A stretch of 62,408 nt of DNA from DAORHV01 sp964448405 (GTDB lineage: Bacteria > Patescibacteriota > Gracilibacteria > Peribacterales > Peribacteraceae), in assembly GCA_964448405.1 (NCBI GenBank), contig CAYUVW010000007.1:1-62408 (forward strand), given 5' to 3'. Made by a program: the position numbers and the translations under genes. This document shows, piece after piece, positions 1-8,417 of the stretch. The notes under the pieces were generated by a model, which saw only the letters and a list, made by a program, of their open reading frames with translations, made no database searches and had not been told where the DNA came from. Numbering within the stretch: the first letter of the stretch is position 1; the number at the start of each line of letters is the position of its first letter.

Positions 1-2
1 CC

Positions 3-420
3 CGATCTTCTTCGGCAAGTTCTGCCAAATCTTCTTCCGCTAGTTCCGCGAAGTCTTCCTCAGCAAGTTCCGCGAAGTCCTCCTCTGTCAGTTCGGCGAA
101 ATCTTCCTCTGTAAGCTCAGCCCGATCTTCTTCGGCAAGTTCTGCCAAATCTTCTTCCGCTAGTTCCGCGAAGTCCTCCTCTGCTAGCTCAGCTCGATCC
201 TCTTCAGTAAGTTCTGCAAGATCTTCTTCTGTTAGTTCTGCCAGGTCTTCTTCGGTAAGTTCAGCTCGATCTTCATTGGCAAGCTCGGCGAAATCTTCCT
301 CTGCTAGCTCAGCTCGATCCTCTTCAGTAAGTTCTGCAAGATCTTCTTCTGTTAGTTCTGCCAGGTCTTCTTCGGTAAGTTCAGCTCGATCTTCATTAGC
401 TAGCTCAGGACGCTCATCCT
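3..420 (+). repeat. 120-bp tandem repeat inside the surface-protein stalk
   Basis: Bases 1-60 and 121-180 match at 59 of 60 positions. Bases 180-277 and 300-397 are essentially identical. Both pairs have a 120-bp (40-codon) offset, inside the Ser-rich stalk. Confidence 0.85.
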
Positions 421-1496
421 CCACACCGGGAACCACTCCAGGAACAACGCCCGGAACGACCCCAGGCACTACTCCGGGTACAACGCCGACGCCAAGCTCA
501 TCGCGGTCATCCTCCACAAGTTCACTACGCTCTTCTGCCCGTTCATCTACGCCAGGTACGACCCCTGGTACAACACCCGGTACAACACCCGGTACGACTC
601 CGGGTACCACGCCAGGAACTACTCCCGGTACGACCCCCGGAACCACCCCAGGCACGACACCAGGTCCCACTCCAGGTACCACAACACCCGGAACAACAAC
701 GCCTGGTGCTACTCCTGGACCCACACCAGGTACGACAACAACGTACGTTGTTGCAAGTAAGTTCTGTGGAGATAGGGAAATTTCGCCGGGTGAGCAGTGT
801 GACGATGGAAATATTTTCTCTGGCGATGGATGTTCTGCAACCTGCCAAGCGGAGTTCTTGCAAAACTGTGGCGACTCCATCGTGAATCCCGGTGAAGAAT
901 GCGACGATGGCAACTTGCGCGACTTGGACGGTTGCTCGCGCTTGTGCAGATTTGAATCCGGATTCTGCGGCAACGGTCGCTTAGAAACCGCACTGAATGA
1001 GCAATGCGATGATGGCAACACCGTTGCAGACGATGGCTGTTCGTATTGTGCAATCGACCGGACGAGCGATTGCGGCAACGGAGTCGTGGAGCCAAATGAG
1101 CTTTGTGACATGGGCGACAGAAACTCCATGAATCCTTCCATGTGTCGCCCAAACTGCATTACGCCCAAATGTGGTGACGGCGTGCTGGACTTTAACGAGG
1201 AGTGCGATGACCGCAACAACGTGAACGGTGATTCCTGCTCAATTACTTGTGAATTGGAGCGCGCTGCAACTGCCGGCAATCCGATGAATAATCCGCTTAT
1301 CGCCGCCAACATCATTCAAGGTCAGGTGGATATGCAGAACCTGACTCCGGAGCAGCGCATGGAACTCGTGCGGCTCCAGAATCGGGTTCCAACTCCCGTG
1401 CAAACGAAGACCGGCCCAGGCCTGATTATTTTCCTTGCCTCCGGTGCGGCGGCGGGTGTTGGCTTGGTGCGTCGACGTGGACTCGGAGCCAAATAA
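3..1496 (+). CDS. Large repeat-stalk surface protein, 5'-truncated
   Basis: The frame is open from base 3, so the gene begins outside the window; TTG at 276 is only an internal codon. The visible part has an SSxxSSS stalk (8-residue period A/V-S-S-A-K/R-S-S-S), TTPG tetrapeptide blocks (about 430-490 and 558-730), then cysteine-rich repeats of the type CGDGxxxxGExCDDGN (DUF4215, the Myxococcus-type cysteine-rich repeat) over about 760-1260. The C-terminus has TGPG (1410-1421), a hydrophobic segment of about 16 residues and an RRR cluster, shared with the genes at 2349 and 5203. By family knowledge such proteins are surface adhesin-like stalks; anchoring by the C-terminal signal is inference. 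Stop TAA at 1494. Confidence 0.85.
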   Translation, partial: RSSSASSAKSSSASSAKSSSASSAKSSSVSSAKSSSVSSARSSSASSAKSSSASSAKSSSASSARSSSVSSARSSSVSSARSSSVSSARSSLASSAKSSSASSARSSSVSSARSSSVSSARSSSVSSARSSLASSGRSSSTPGTTPGTTPGTTPGTTPGTTPTPSSSRSSSTSSLRSSARSSTPGTTPGTTPGTTPGTTPGTTPGTTPGTTPGTTPGTTPGPTPGTTTPGTTTPGATPGPTPGTTTTYVVASKFCGDREISPGEQCDDGNIFSGDGCSATCQAEFLQNCGDSIVNPGEECDDGNLRDLDGCSRLCRFESGFCGNGRLETALNEQCDDGNTVADDGCSYCAIDRTSDCGNGVVEPNELCDMGDRNSMNPSMCRPNCITPKCGDGVLDFNEECDDRNNVNGDSCSITCELERAATAGNPMNNPLIAANIIQGQVDMQNLTPEQRMELVRLQNRVPTPVQTKTGPGLIIFLASGAAAGVGLVRRRGLGAK

Positions 1497-1580
1497 ATTC
1501 ACCGCACCCTATTCATTGAAATCGAGCAAGTCGTGACGAATGCGCTACTGACAACGCGTGGTACAGTACGCTCCAAACGT

Positions 1581-2342
1581 ATGTTTTCGAGAACAACCCT
1601 AGCACGGCTATCGATAGGTTTGGTTCTGGGCGTCGTGCTAGGCGCGGTTTTGTATCAGTCCAACACGCGCGATCCTGCGTTGTATGCAACGCTGTTGTCT
1701 CAGGGTGCCTTTGGAGCGCCTGGAGATGTAGTGGTCACGAGTGCCACCACGGTCGAAGTTGGTTCCTGTATGAAGGCGGGATGCGTTCCTAGCTCAGCCG
1801 ATCCTTTGTGCTACGTGCCAGATGGCACCCCTTGCAGCGGCCCGCCAGGAATGACCGGCTGCCAATGCGGCGCAGGTTCCTGTGTTATGAATTGTGTAGC
1901 GGTGTCATCCTCCTCCAGTTGCAACCCTGTCGACGACTTGAATGCGTCACAATGCTGCATCGATTCAGGTCCTCCGTATTCTGACTCGTGCTGCGCCTAT
2001 AACCCGAATTGGTGTTCTTCCTCTTCTTCCGTTTCTTGTGATCCTGTCGACGACTTGAATGCGTCACAATGCTGCATCGATTCAGGTCCTCCGTATTCTG
2101 ACTCGTGCTGCGCCTATAACCCGAATTGGTGCCCTTCTTCGTCCTCGTCTTCCTCAGAATGTGAGTTCGATGACGATTGCACCGATTCGCAGCACGTCTG
2201 CTGCGACGGAGTGTGTCAGATGCCGGATTTGTGCTACTCATCGTCATCCTCCTCTTCTTCACAAGATCTCCAGTACTGCTGTGTTGCAAACCAGCCTGCC
2301 GCCGGCAATTGCCAGCCGTTTTCTCCGTCTCCCGCCCCGTAG
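1581..2342 (+). CDS. Small cysteine-rich membrane-anchored protein of the surface array
   Basis: 253 aa from ATG 1581; an in-frame GTG at 1533 would add 16 residues. I prefer 1581 because similarity to the paralogue at 4580 starts just after it (RTTLARLSIGLVLG against RTTIARLSIGLVLG). There is one N-terminal hydrophobic segment, probably an uncleaved anchor, then cysteine-rich modules joined by poly-Ser linkers. One module beginning PVDDLNASQCC occurs twice, and another ends HVCCDGVCQMPDLC. The stop lies 6 nt before the next large gene, so the two are probably co-transcribed. No known enzymatic motif is visible; disulfide-bonded extracellular modules are inferred. Confidence 0.75.
   Translation: MFSRTTLARLSIGLVLGVVLGAVLYQSNTRDPALYATLLSQGAFGAPGDVVVTSATTVEVGSCMKAGCVPSSADPLCYVPDGTPCSGPPGMTGCQCGAGSCVMNCVAVSSSSSCNPVDDLNASQCCIDSGPPYSDSCCAYNPNWCSSSSSVSCDPVDDLNASQCCIDSGPPYSDSCCAYNPNWCPSSSSSSSECEFDDDCTDSQHVCCDGVCQMPDLCYSSSSSSSSQDLQYCCVANQPAAGNCQPFSPSPAP
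1922..2132 (+). repeat. 117-bp duplicated cysteine module
   Basis: Two nearly identical copies starting about 1922 and 2040 (offset 117 bp) encode the same PVDDLNASQCC...NPNWC module separated by a poly-Ser linker. Confidence 0.85.
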
Positions 2343-2348
2343 AGTTCA

Positions 2349-4496
2349 ATGAACCGCACTATTTCGACGTTTCACCGGGTAGTGGTTGGTTTGGTTCTGG
2401 GTGCCTTGGTTGTAACGATGGTCTACGTCATTCAATACACACAACCCGGTGCGCTTCGCGGTGAAGTGGGGGGAGGCGGCAGCTCTTCTATTCCAGAGTG
2501 CACGACTGAGTCGGCTTGCGACTGTGTTTACTGTGTTGAACAGTGTGACCCAGGACAATGTGACGCGTCTTCTTCGTCCATGCCCACGCAATGCAATGGC
2601 ACTGCTTATGATGATCCGGTGCAGTGTGCAGCAGAATGCGGAGGCGGCACCACACCAGGCACAACCCCGGGAACTACTCCTGGTACGACTCCGGGTACCA
2701 CGCCAGGAACTACTCCTGGTACGACCCCCGGCACGACACCTGGAACCACACCGGGTACTACTCCAGGAACAACACCCGGCACGACACCTGGAACCACACC
2801 GGGTACTACTCCAGGAACAACACCCGGCACGACACCTGGAACCACACCGGGTACTACTCCTGGTACGACCCCCGGCACGACTCCAGGTACTACACCTGGT
2901 ACGACGCCAGGTACTACACCTGGTACGACGCCAGGAACAACCCCTGGCACAACACCCGGTACGACTCCGGGTACCACTCCTACACCAAGCTCTTCTAAGG
3001 CTTCCTCTGCCGGCGCAAGTTCTGTGCGCTCTTCCGTAGCAAGTTCGGCAAAATCTTCGTCGGCAGGGTCTTCCGCAAAATCGTCTTCTGCAGGCTCTTC
3101 GGTACGATCTTCTGTCGCTTCATCTGCAGCTAGTTCGGCCAAGTCATCGTCAGCTGGCTCATCCGTAAAGTCATCAACTGCTTCTTCGGCTGTTAGTTCT
3201 GCAAAGTCTTCTTCTGCAGTTTCTTCCGTTGCATCATCCGTTCGTTCGTCGGCAGCAAGCTCTGTACGCTCTTCGTCCGTAAGCTCTGTACGGTCTTCGG
3301 TGGCTAGCTCTGTACGCTCTTCGTCCGTAAGCTCTGTACGGTCTTCGGTAGCCAGTTCTGTACGCTCTTCATCCGCAAGTTCTGCGCGCTCATCTTCAGC
3401 TGTTAGCTCTGTGCGGTCTTCGGTAGCTAGTTCTGTGCGCTCTTCGTCTGCAAGTTCTGCACGTTCATCATCGACACCCGGCACCACCCCCAGTCCTTCG
3501 CCATCACCCACGCCAACAGTTAGTAGCTCAGCCAGATCTTCTTCCTCTGTTGCGAGTTCATTGAGATCCTCGTCGCTTGCAAGTTCTGCACGTTCTAGCT
3601 CACTCCGGTCGTCGTCTTCGTCAAGCAGCTCCAGCAGTTCAAGTTCTTCCAGAAGCTCGTCTTCATCGTTGCCCGGAACCACCCCGAGCCCCGCCCCAGC
3701 CCCAGCACCCGCTCCCGTAGTCGTGGTTGTATACTCTTCCAGCTCGTCCAGCTTCCCGGTGTACAATTATTTCTGCGGTGACGGTTTCCTGCAGGTCGGT
3801 GAATTGTGTGACGATGGAAACAGAGTTTCCGGCGACGGTTGCTCTGCAACATGCCAAATTGAAGTGATTCAATACTGCGGTGATAACAAATTGGATGCCG
3901 GCGAAGAGTGCGATGACGGCAACACTCGCGACGGCGACGGCTGTTCGCGCTTTTGCGACAACGAGTCGGGTGTGTGTGGCAACGGACGCTTGGAGACGGC
4001 ACTCGGCGAACAATGCGACGATGGAAATCGTGTGAATGGCGACGGTTGTTCGGCGGATTGTCGCTTCGAGCGCTCTTACGATTGTGGAGATGGAATCCTC
4101 AACCGTGAGACCGAGCAATGTGACAGTGGCGCCAATAATGGCAGCGGTCCATCCTCTTGTCGTGAAAACTGCATATTGCCGTACTGTGGAGACGGTATCT
4201 TGGACTTCAGTGAAATTTGTGATGACGGCAATAAGTTGAGTGGAGACAACTGTTCCGCGTTGTGCGAACTAGAACGCAGAGCGCCACCACCTCCAATTGT
4301 TGCTGGTCTCATTACCCAAACACCGCAAGTGCCTGGTTTGCCAGGACAGGAAACAATCCCGGAATATGAGTATCAGGTGACGCGTGTTCCGCCGCCAGCC
4401 CGCACGCCGACTGGACCTGGCCTGGTAATCTTCCTTGCTTCTGGAGCCGCAGCAGGCATTGGATTCACCCGCCGACGTTTCCGCGGAGGAAAATAG
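2349..4496 (+). CDS. Large TTPG/Ser-rich stalk protein with cysteine-rich head
   Basis: 715 aa. Order: N-terminal hydrophobic anchor (about residues 9-30); short cysteine region; about 28 TTPG repeats (residues 101-213); a long SSxxSSS stalk (to about 437); a PAPAPAP linker; five DUF4215-type cysteine repeats (about 475-643); a Pro-rich linker; TGPG at 688-691 followed by a hydrophobic helix and RRR. TTPG codons vary synonymously. The start ATG is 6 nt after the preceding small gene, and no Shine-Dalgarno is visible. The Ser/Thr/Pro-rich tract could be O-glycosylated (inference). Probably an extended surface adhesin or S-layer-associated fibre; exact role unknown. Confidence 0.85.
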   Translation: MNRTISTFHRVVVGLVLGALVVTMVYVIQYTQPGALRGEVGGGGSSSIPECTTESACDCVYCVEQCDPGQCDASSSSMPTQCNGTAYDDPVQCAAECGGGTTPGTTPGTTPGTTPGTTPGTTPGTTPGTTPGTTPGTTPGTTPGTTPGTTPGTTPGTTPGTTPGTTPGTTPGTTPGTTPGTTPGTTPGTTPGTTPGTTPGTTPGTTPGTTPTPSSSKASSAGASSVRSSVASSAKSSSAGSSAKSSSAGSSVRSSVASSAASSAKSSSAGSSVKSSTASSAVSSAKSSSAVSSVASSVRSSAASSVRSSSVSSVRSSVASSVRSSSVSSVRSSVASSVRSSSASSARSSSAVSSVRSSVASSVRSSSASSARSSSTPGTTPSPSPSPTPTVSSSARSSSSVASSLRSSSLASSARSSSLRSSSSSSSSSSSSSSRSSSSSLPGTTPSPAPAPAPAPVVVVVYSSSSSSFPVYNYFCGDGFLQVGELCDDGNRVSGDGCSATCQIEVIQYCGDNKLDAGEECDDGNTRDGDGCSRFCDNESGVCGNGRLETALGEQCDDGNRVNGDGCSADCRFERSYDCGDGILNRETEQCDSGANNGSGPSSCRENCILPYCGDGILDFSEICDDGNKLSGDNCSALCELERRAPPPPIVAGLITQTPQVPGLPGQETIPEYEYQVTRVPPPARTPTGPGLVIFLASGAAAGIGFTRRRFRGGK
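2649..2985 (+). repeat. TTPG tetrapeptide repeat, about 28 units
   Basis: A 12-bp coding repeat. Within it a 48-bp unit is repeated exactly (copies begin at 2763 and 2811), indicating recent unequal recombination or slippage. Confidence 0.9.
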
Positions 4497-4579
4497 CCGA
4501 AGTGTATTCAGTACTACTTTCTCTCGACTGCAAGCGCTGACGGATGCGCCGAATTGCATACGTGGTAGATTGTTTTCCA

Positions 4580-5200
4580 ATGTCCGCTAAGAGCAGCATC
4601 GTGCGCACGACCATCGCTCGTTTGTCGATCGGTTTGGTACTTGGCCTGGTCTTGGGCGTGGTGCTGCATCAGTCCAATACTCGAACACCGTTGCTCTATA
4701 CCAATTTGTTGTCGCAAGGAGCATTTGGAGCATTTGAGTCGCAGAAGTTCGATTCATCAATGTCCGTGGATTGCACTGTTGTCGACGACCTCAACGCCAC
4801 CGCCTGCTGTATAGACGTCGGTCCGCCGTATTCCCCCGCTTGTTGCGCCTATAACCCGTCTTGGTGTTCGTCATCGTCTTCTTCTTGGTGCAGTGGCGAT
4901 ACCGACGGCGATGGCGATTGCGATGACGACCCAGCCCACGTTTGCTGCGACGGCGTCTGTCAGTTGCCGGATATGTGCTCGTCTTCGTCTTCTTCCGCGC
5001 AACAATATTGCTGCGCATTCGATGGAACGGGCTGCATTGCAGCTCCAGGGAATGATCCTGGCAACGATGCCTGTGATCAGAACAATACTGGTTTCGATAC
5101 CGACACGTGCAACGACGCTTGTGCCTCGTCTTCATCTTCGCAGCAATGGTGCTGCCAGCACGTGCTTCCCGCCGGACCTGCTAACTGCTCGGCGCTGTAA
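4580..5200 (+). CDS. Small cysteine-rich membrane-anchored protein, paralogue
   Basis: 206 aa from ATG 4580; an upstream in-frame start at 4544 would add 12 residues that have no counterpart in the paralogue at 1581. It has the same N-terminal anchor (ARLSIGLVLG) followed by LLSQGAFGA, then a VVDDLNATACC module, a GDTDGDGDCDDDPAHVCC...CQLPDMC module and a final cysteine segment, separated by poly-Ser. The Asp/Gly-rich DTDGDGDCDDD stretch looks like a calcium-binding loop (inference). The stop is 2 nt before the next large gene, repeating the small-large pairing. Confidence 0.75.
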   Translation: MSAKSSIVRTTIARLSIGLVLGLVLGVVLHQSNTRTPLLYTNLLSQGAFGAFESQKFDSSMSVDCTVVDDLNATACCIDVGPPYSPACCAYNPSWCSSSSSSWCSGDTDGDGDCDDDPAHVCCDGVCQLPDMCSSSSSSAQQYCCAFDGTGCIAAPGNDPGNDACDQNNTGFDTDTCNDACASSSSSQQWCCQHVLPAGPANCSAL

Positions 5201-5202
5201 TC

Positions 5203-7527
5203 ATGAATACTTCACGCCCCATCCTTCTGCGTACGGCCATTGGCATCGGACTGGGAATTGTGCTGGGAATACTGGTGTACACGTTTGGCGTGAGCCGTAT
5301 GAGTAACATCAAAGGTGCACTTGGAGATCCGTGTGCCGATAGCTCGCAATGCTCCGCTGGCGTGTGCTGCAACGCAGTATGCGCGTCATCGTGCAACGTG
5401 ACGTGTTGTGCCCCTGGAGGAACATGTGTGTTGGCTTCTTCGGATTTGTGCGCTGAAGGCGCTGCCGTATTCGATGGAAACACTTGTGGAGGCCAGGCGG
5501 GTGGTCTTGGTCAGCCGTGTGACCAACAAGTGACTTCCTCTGCTCCTTGGTGTGTCGGCGATACGGATGGCGATGGTGATTGCGATGACGACCCTGCTCA
5601 CGTTTGCTGCAACGGCGTGTGTCAGTTGCCGGATATGTGTTCATCCTCCTCTGCTGCTTGGTGTGTTGGCGATACGGACGGTGATGGCGATTGCGATGAC
5701 GACCCAGCCCACGTCTGCTGCGACGGAGTCTGTCAGTTGCCGGATATGTGCCCCTCTTCCTCTTCATCTTCAGAGAGTGGTATGTGCTCGAATGGCGTGA
5801 TTTACAACACGCAGTTTGCCTGTTTGTCGGATGCCTTCTGTCAGCCGGGTGGCACTCCGCCGCCTCCACCTACCCCAGGTACTACTCCCGGAACAACACC
5901 TGGCACCACGCCGGGGACGACCCCTGGTACAACACCAGGAACGACACCGGGTACCACCCCTGGCACGACTCCAGGTACCACGCCAGGTACGACTCCTGGA
6001 ACAACCCCTGGTACCACGCCCGGAACAACTCCAGGCACTACTCCCACGCCCAGTTCTTCGAAAGCTTCTTCTGGCGGAGCGAGTTCCGTACGCTCCTCTG
6101 TGGCAAGTTCGGTACGGTCTTCCGTCGGAAGCTCTATTCGTTCTTCGGTCGCCAGCTCCGTTGCTTCCTCTAGCGTTAGTTCGGCACGCTCATCATCGGT
6201 CACAAGCTCAGCACGTTCCTCTTCTGTGGCCAGCTCCAATCGCTCTTCATCAATCGTTAGTTCAGCCCGTTCGTCGTCAGTAAGCTCGATTCGTTCATCT
6301 TCAATAAGTTCAGCCAAATCTTCCTCTGTTAGCTCGGCGAGATCCTCCTCAGTGAGTTCAGCCCGTTCGTCGTCAGTAAGCTCGATTCGTTCATCTTCAA
6401 TAAGTTCAGCCAAATCTTCCTCTGTTAGCTCCGTGCGTTCTTCGGTAGCCAGTTCAGCCCGCTCATCGTCTACGCCAGGAACCACGCCAAGTCCTGCTCC
6501 GGCACCGACTACACCAAGTTCATCGCGCTCTTCCGTGGCAAGTTCGGCGCGTTCTTCTTCCACGCCTGGCACAACTCCTAGCCCCGCTCCAGCGCCCACT
6601 ACCCCCAGTTCGTCTCGTTCTTCGGTAGCCAGCTCAGCTCGCTCATCGTCCACACCGGGAACCACACCAAGCCCTGCTCCAGCACCGACTACGCCAAGTC
6701 CGGCTCCAGCACCGACAACAACCATTACTGGAACAACACCCGTGGCTGTATCGTCGAGCAACTTCGCTTCAAATTCCACGCCATCCAATCTCATTCTTTC
6801 GCATAACGCGTGCGGAGATGGAAGTATTCAGATTGGCGAGGTTTGCGACGATGCAAATACGCAATCCCGCGACGGCTGCTCGCCGACGTGTCAGGTGGAA
6901 TACCTGCCGTACTGCGGCAACGGAGCACTGAATGCAGGAGAGGAATGCGACGACGGAAACTTGCGCGAAGGAGACGGCTGCACAGCATTGTGTCGTTTTG
7001 AGCAGGGAGTTTGCGGAAACGGACGCATGGAGACCGGCCGAAACGAACAGTGTGACGACGGCAATCGCATCGATCGTGACGGTTGTGCGGCAAACTGCAA
7101 ACTCGAGGCGACGATTGAGTGCGGCGACGGCGTGGTGCAACCCAGGACCGAACAGTGTGATTTCGGGGTTGCAAACGGCAACGGACCCTCTACATGCCGC
7201 ACGAACTGCTTATTGCCGTACTGCGGCGACGGAATTTTGGACTTCAGCGAGCAATGTGACGACGGCAACAACTTCAATGGAGATGCCTGCACCGCACTGT
7301 GCGAACAGTCGCGTGCCGCAGCCACGAACAACCAGTACAACGTAGGCGGCTCCCTCATCGATCAACGGGATTTGCAGACACAGCAGGGACTGCAGGGGAC
7401 TGGCTATGCGCAACGCATCCCTTCGCCGGTTTCAACGAAAACTGGTCCCGGCTTGGTTATCTTCTTGGCGTCCGGCGCGGCTGCCGGCGTGGGATTGGCT
7501 CGTCGAAAAATGAAGGGCAGATCGTAA
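5203..7527 (+). CDS. Large TTPG/Ser-rich stalk protein, third array copy
   Basis: 774 aa. N-terminal hydrophobic anchor (about residues 8-27); cysteine modules including two GDTDGDGDCDDDPAHVCC units like the one in the preceding small gene; a TTPG block (about 224-283); an SSxxSSS stalk; three copies of an SSSTPGTTPSPAPAP segment (6454-6670); five DUF4215-type cysteine repeats; TGPG at 747-750, hydrophobic helix, RRK. Sharing modules with the small neighbour suggests shuffling within the array. The ATG is 2 nt after the previous stop, which suggests translational coupling. Predicted surface stalk protein; function unknown. Confidence 0.85.
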   Translation: MNTSRPILLRTAIGIGLGIVLGILVYTFGVSRMSNIKGALGDPCADSSQCSAGVCCNAVCASSCNVTCCAPGGTCVLASSDLCAEGAAVFDGNTCGGQAGGLGQPCDQQVTSSAPWCVGDTDGDGDCDDDPAHVCCNGVCQLPDMCSSSSAAWCVGDTDGDGDCDDDPAHVCCDGVCQLPDMCPSSSSSSESGMCSNGVIYNTQFACLSDAFCQPGGTPPPPPTPGTTPGTTPGTTPGTTPGTTPGTTPGTTPGTTPGTTPGTTPGTTPGTTPGTTPGTTPTPSSSKASSGGASSVRSSVASSVRSSVGSSIRSSVASSVASSSVSSARSSSVTSSARSSSVASSNRSSSIVSSARSSSVSSIRSSSISSAKSSSVSSARSSSVSSARSSSVSSIRSSSISSAKSSSVSSVRSSVASSARSSSTPGTTPSPAPAPTTPSSSRSSVASSARSSSTPGTTPSPAPAPTTPSSSRSSVASSARSSSTPGTTPSPAPAPTTPSPAPAPTTTITGTTPVAVSSSNFASNSTPSNLILSHNACGDGSIQIGEVCDDANTQSRDGCSPTCQVEYLPYCGNGALNAGEECDDGNLREGDGCTALCRFEQGVCGNGRMETGRNEQCDDGNRIDRDGCAANCKLEATIECGDGVVQPRTEQCDFGVANGNGPSTCRTNCLLPYCGDGILDFSEQCDDGNNFNGDACTALCEQSRAAATNNQYNVGGSLIDQRDLQTQQGLQGTGYAQRIPSPVSTKTGPGLVIFLASGAAAGVGLARRKMKGRS
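6261..6433 (+). repeat. 96-bp tandem repeat in the Ser-rich stalk
   Basis: A segment beginning at 6261 recurs almost exactly at 6357 (offset 96 bp, 32 codons) within the SSxxSSS stalk. Confidence 0.8.
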
Positions 7528-7563
7528 TAGGCGACTCCGCTCGAAAAATAGCCTGAAATGCGC

Positions 7564-7569
7564 TATACT
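7564..7569 (+). promoter_or_regulatory. -10 box TATACT for the gene at 7588
   Basis: TATACT lies 18 nt before ATG 7588. It overlaps the longer reading frame starting at 7558, which argues for the 7588 start. No clear -35. Confidence 0.5.
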
Positions 7570-7587
7570 AAAGGGTACACAAACAGT

Positions 7588-7956
7588 ATGAAGCGCGCAC
7601 AAATCATTCAGCTGGCTCTTGCTGCTGTAGGCATCATTGCCTTCATCACAATCCTCATGTTTGCCAGGCTTCGATTTTCACGCTCTGCCAACCTACTTGG
7701 AACAATTCGCGATGTCAGCCAAGAGGAAGTTCAGCAACAGAAAGAGCAAAACAAGAACAGGAGTATCGCAGAATATGTTTTGCCGATGTATTGCTGCCCA
7801 GAGGCACAGAGTGGTAAGTCTTGCCGTCTATTCGACAGCATCGAGCATGAAAAGTGCGGTGAAATGAATACCAGCAAAGAATTTCAGCCTGGCGAGGAAT
7901 TTCAGCCGACGGAAGCTGGTTTCGAAGCTTGTGAGAGTGTCTGTGCCGCGCGTTGA
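7588..7956 (+). CDS. Small cysteine-containing membrane protein
   Basis: 122 aa; unrecognised family. N-terminal transmembrane segment (about residues 6-28), a charged Glu/Gln-rich stretch, and a C-terminal domain with six cysteines (YCCPEAQSGKSC, HEKCGE, FEACESVC) and a duplicated EEFQP-type motif. ATG 7588 is preferred over 7558 because a TATACT box lies between them. It has its own promoter just after the surface array. Probably an anchored extracytoplasmic disulfide-bonded domain; function unknown. Confidence 0.65.
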   Translation: MKRAQIIQLALAAVGIIAFITILMFARLRFSRSANLLGTIRDVSQEEVQQQKEQNKNRSIAEYVLPMYCCPEAQSGKSCRLFDSIEHEKCGEMNTSKEFQPGEEFQPTEAGFEACESVCAAR

Positions 7957-7982
7957 ACATTGTTCAAAATACCATTTTCAGG

Positions 7983-7988
7983 TATACT
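7983..7988 (+). promoter_or_regulatory. -10 box TATACT upstream of the micro-ORF and tRNA-Arg
   Basis: TATACT 25 nt before ATG 8014. The transcript could also carry tRNA-Arg. Same TATACTAA context as at 7564. Confidence 0.45.
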
Positions 7989-8013
7989 AAGTACGTCATA
8001 CCAATATACATCC

Positions 8014-8091
8014 ATGATCAACCAGGAAAAAATCTTCAAGGCGGTTATCGGTTTCGCCGGCATGCTGGCGATGATCGTTTTCGCTCACTAA
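8014..8091 (+). CDS. Possible 25-aa hydrophobic micropeptide
   Basis: A 25-codon frame with a short polar start (MINQEKIFK) then one predicted membrane helix (AVIGFAGMLAMIVFA), ending TAA. A good -10 box precedes it. Length and hydrophobicity fit a small membrane protein, but chance cannot be excluded without comparison to relatives. It overlaps a longer frame (7953-8135) in another phase with no protein-like features. Confidence 0.35.
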   Translation: MINQEKIFKAVIGFAGMLAMIVFAH

Positions 8092-8165
8092 TCGTGGTCC
8101 GCACGCTCCAAAGCAGACGGCGTGGCACTTCATAATTCGAGGTGCCTCGTTCATACTCACGTCAT

Positions 8166-8242
8166 GCCCCGGTAGCTCAGGCGGATAGAGCAAGATCCTT
8201 CTAAGATCGAGGTCGACGGTTCGAATCCGTCCCGGGGCACCA
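8166..8242 (+). tRNA. tRNA-Arg (anticodon TCT)
   Basis: Acceptor GCCCCGG pairs with CCGGGGC; D stem GCTC/GAGC; anticodon loop CTTCTAA (TCT); T loop TTCGAAT; CCA is encoded. Reads AGA/AGG. Confidence 0.93.
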
Positions 8243-8404
8243 TTCGTTTCGTTCCATGCGGATGCCAGTGAAATTCTCATCAGGGTTTTTGACGTTGATG
8301 AATATTGACAAAAATCAAATATAGTTATTAGTACAAACTACTAAACAAGCAGGGGAATCCGGCAGCAGTCAGCCAAAAATCCAGCAAACAAAGGAAATTC
8401 GTGG

Positions 8405-8410
8405 TATACT
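8405..8410 (+). promoter_or_regulatory. -10 box TATACT, leaderless start of the 8418 gene
   Basis: TATACT ends 7 nt before ATG 8418, so transcription should begin at or next to the start codon. Confidence 0.6.
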
Positions 8411-8417
8411 ATGGTTA

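Noticed and set aside
2649..2985. CRISPR-like regular repeat
   Set aside because: The repeats are 12-bp codon repeats in frame with no spacers, encoding TTPG.
2606..3766. 386-aa minus-strand frame opposite the stalk of the 2349 gene, and a similar one at 5841-6794
   Set aside because: Their Glu/Asp/Leu and VVPG repeats are reverse-complement images of the Ser-rich and TTPG repeats; no start, promoter or independent domain.
7953..8135. 60-aa frame after the cysteine membrane gene
   Set aside because: It spans a promoter, has no protein features and overlaps the more plausible 25-aa frame.
8305..8334. TTGACA followed by TTAGTA/TAGTAC as a promoter
   Set aside because: The -10 match is poor, and a better TATACT lies directly before the gene it could serve.
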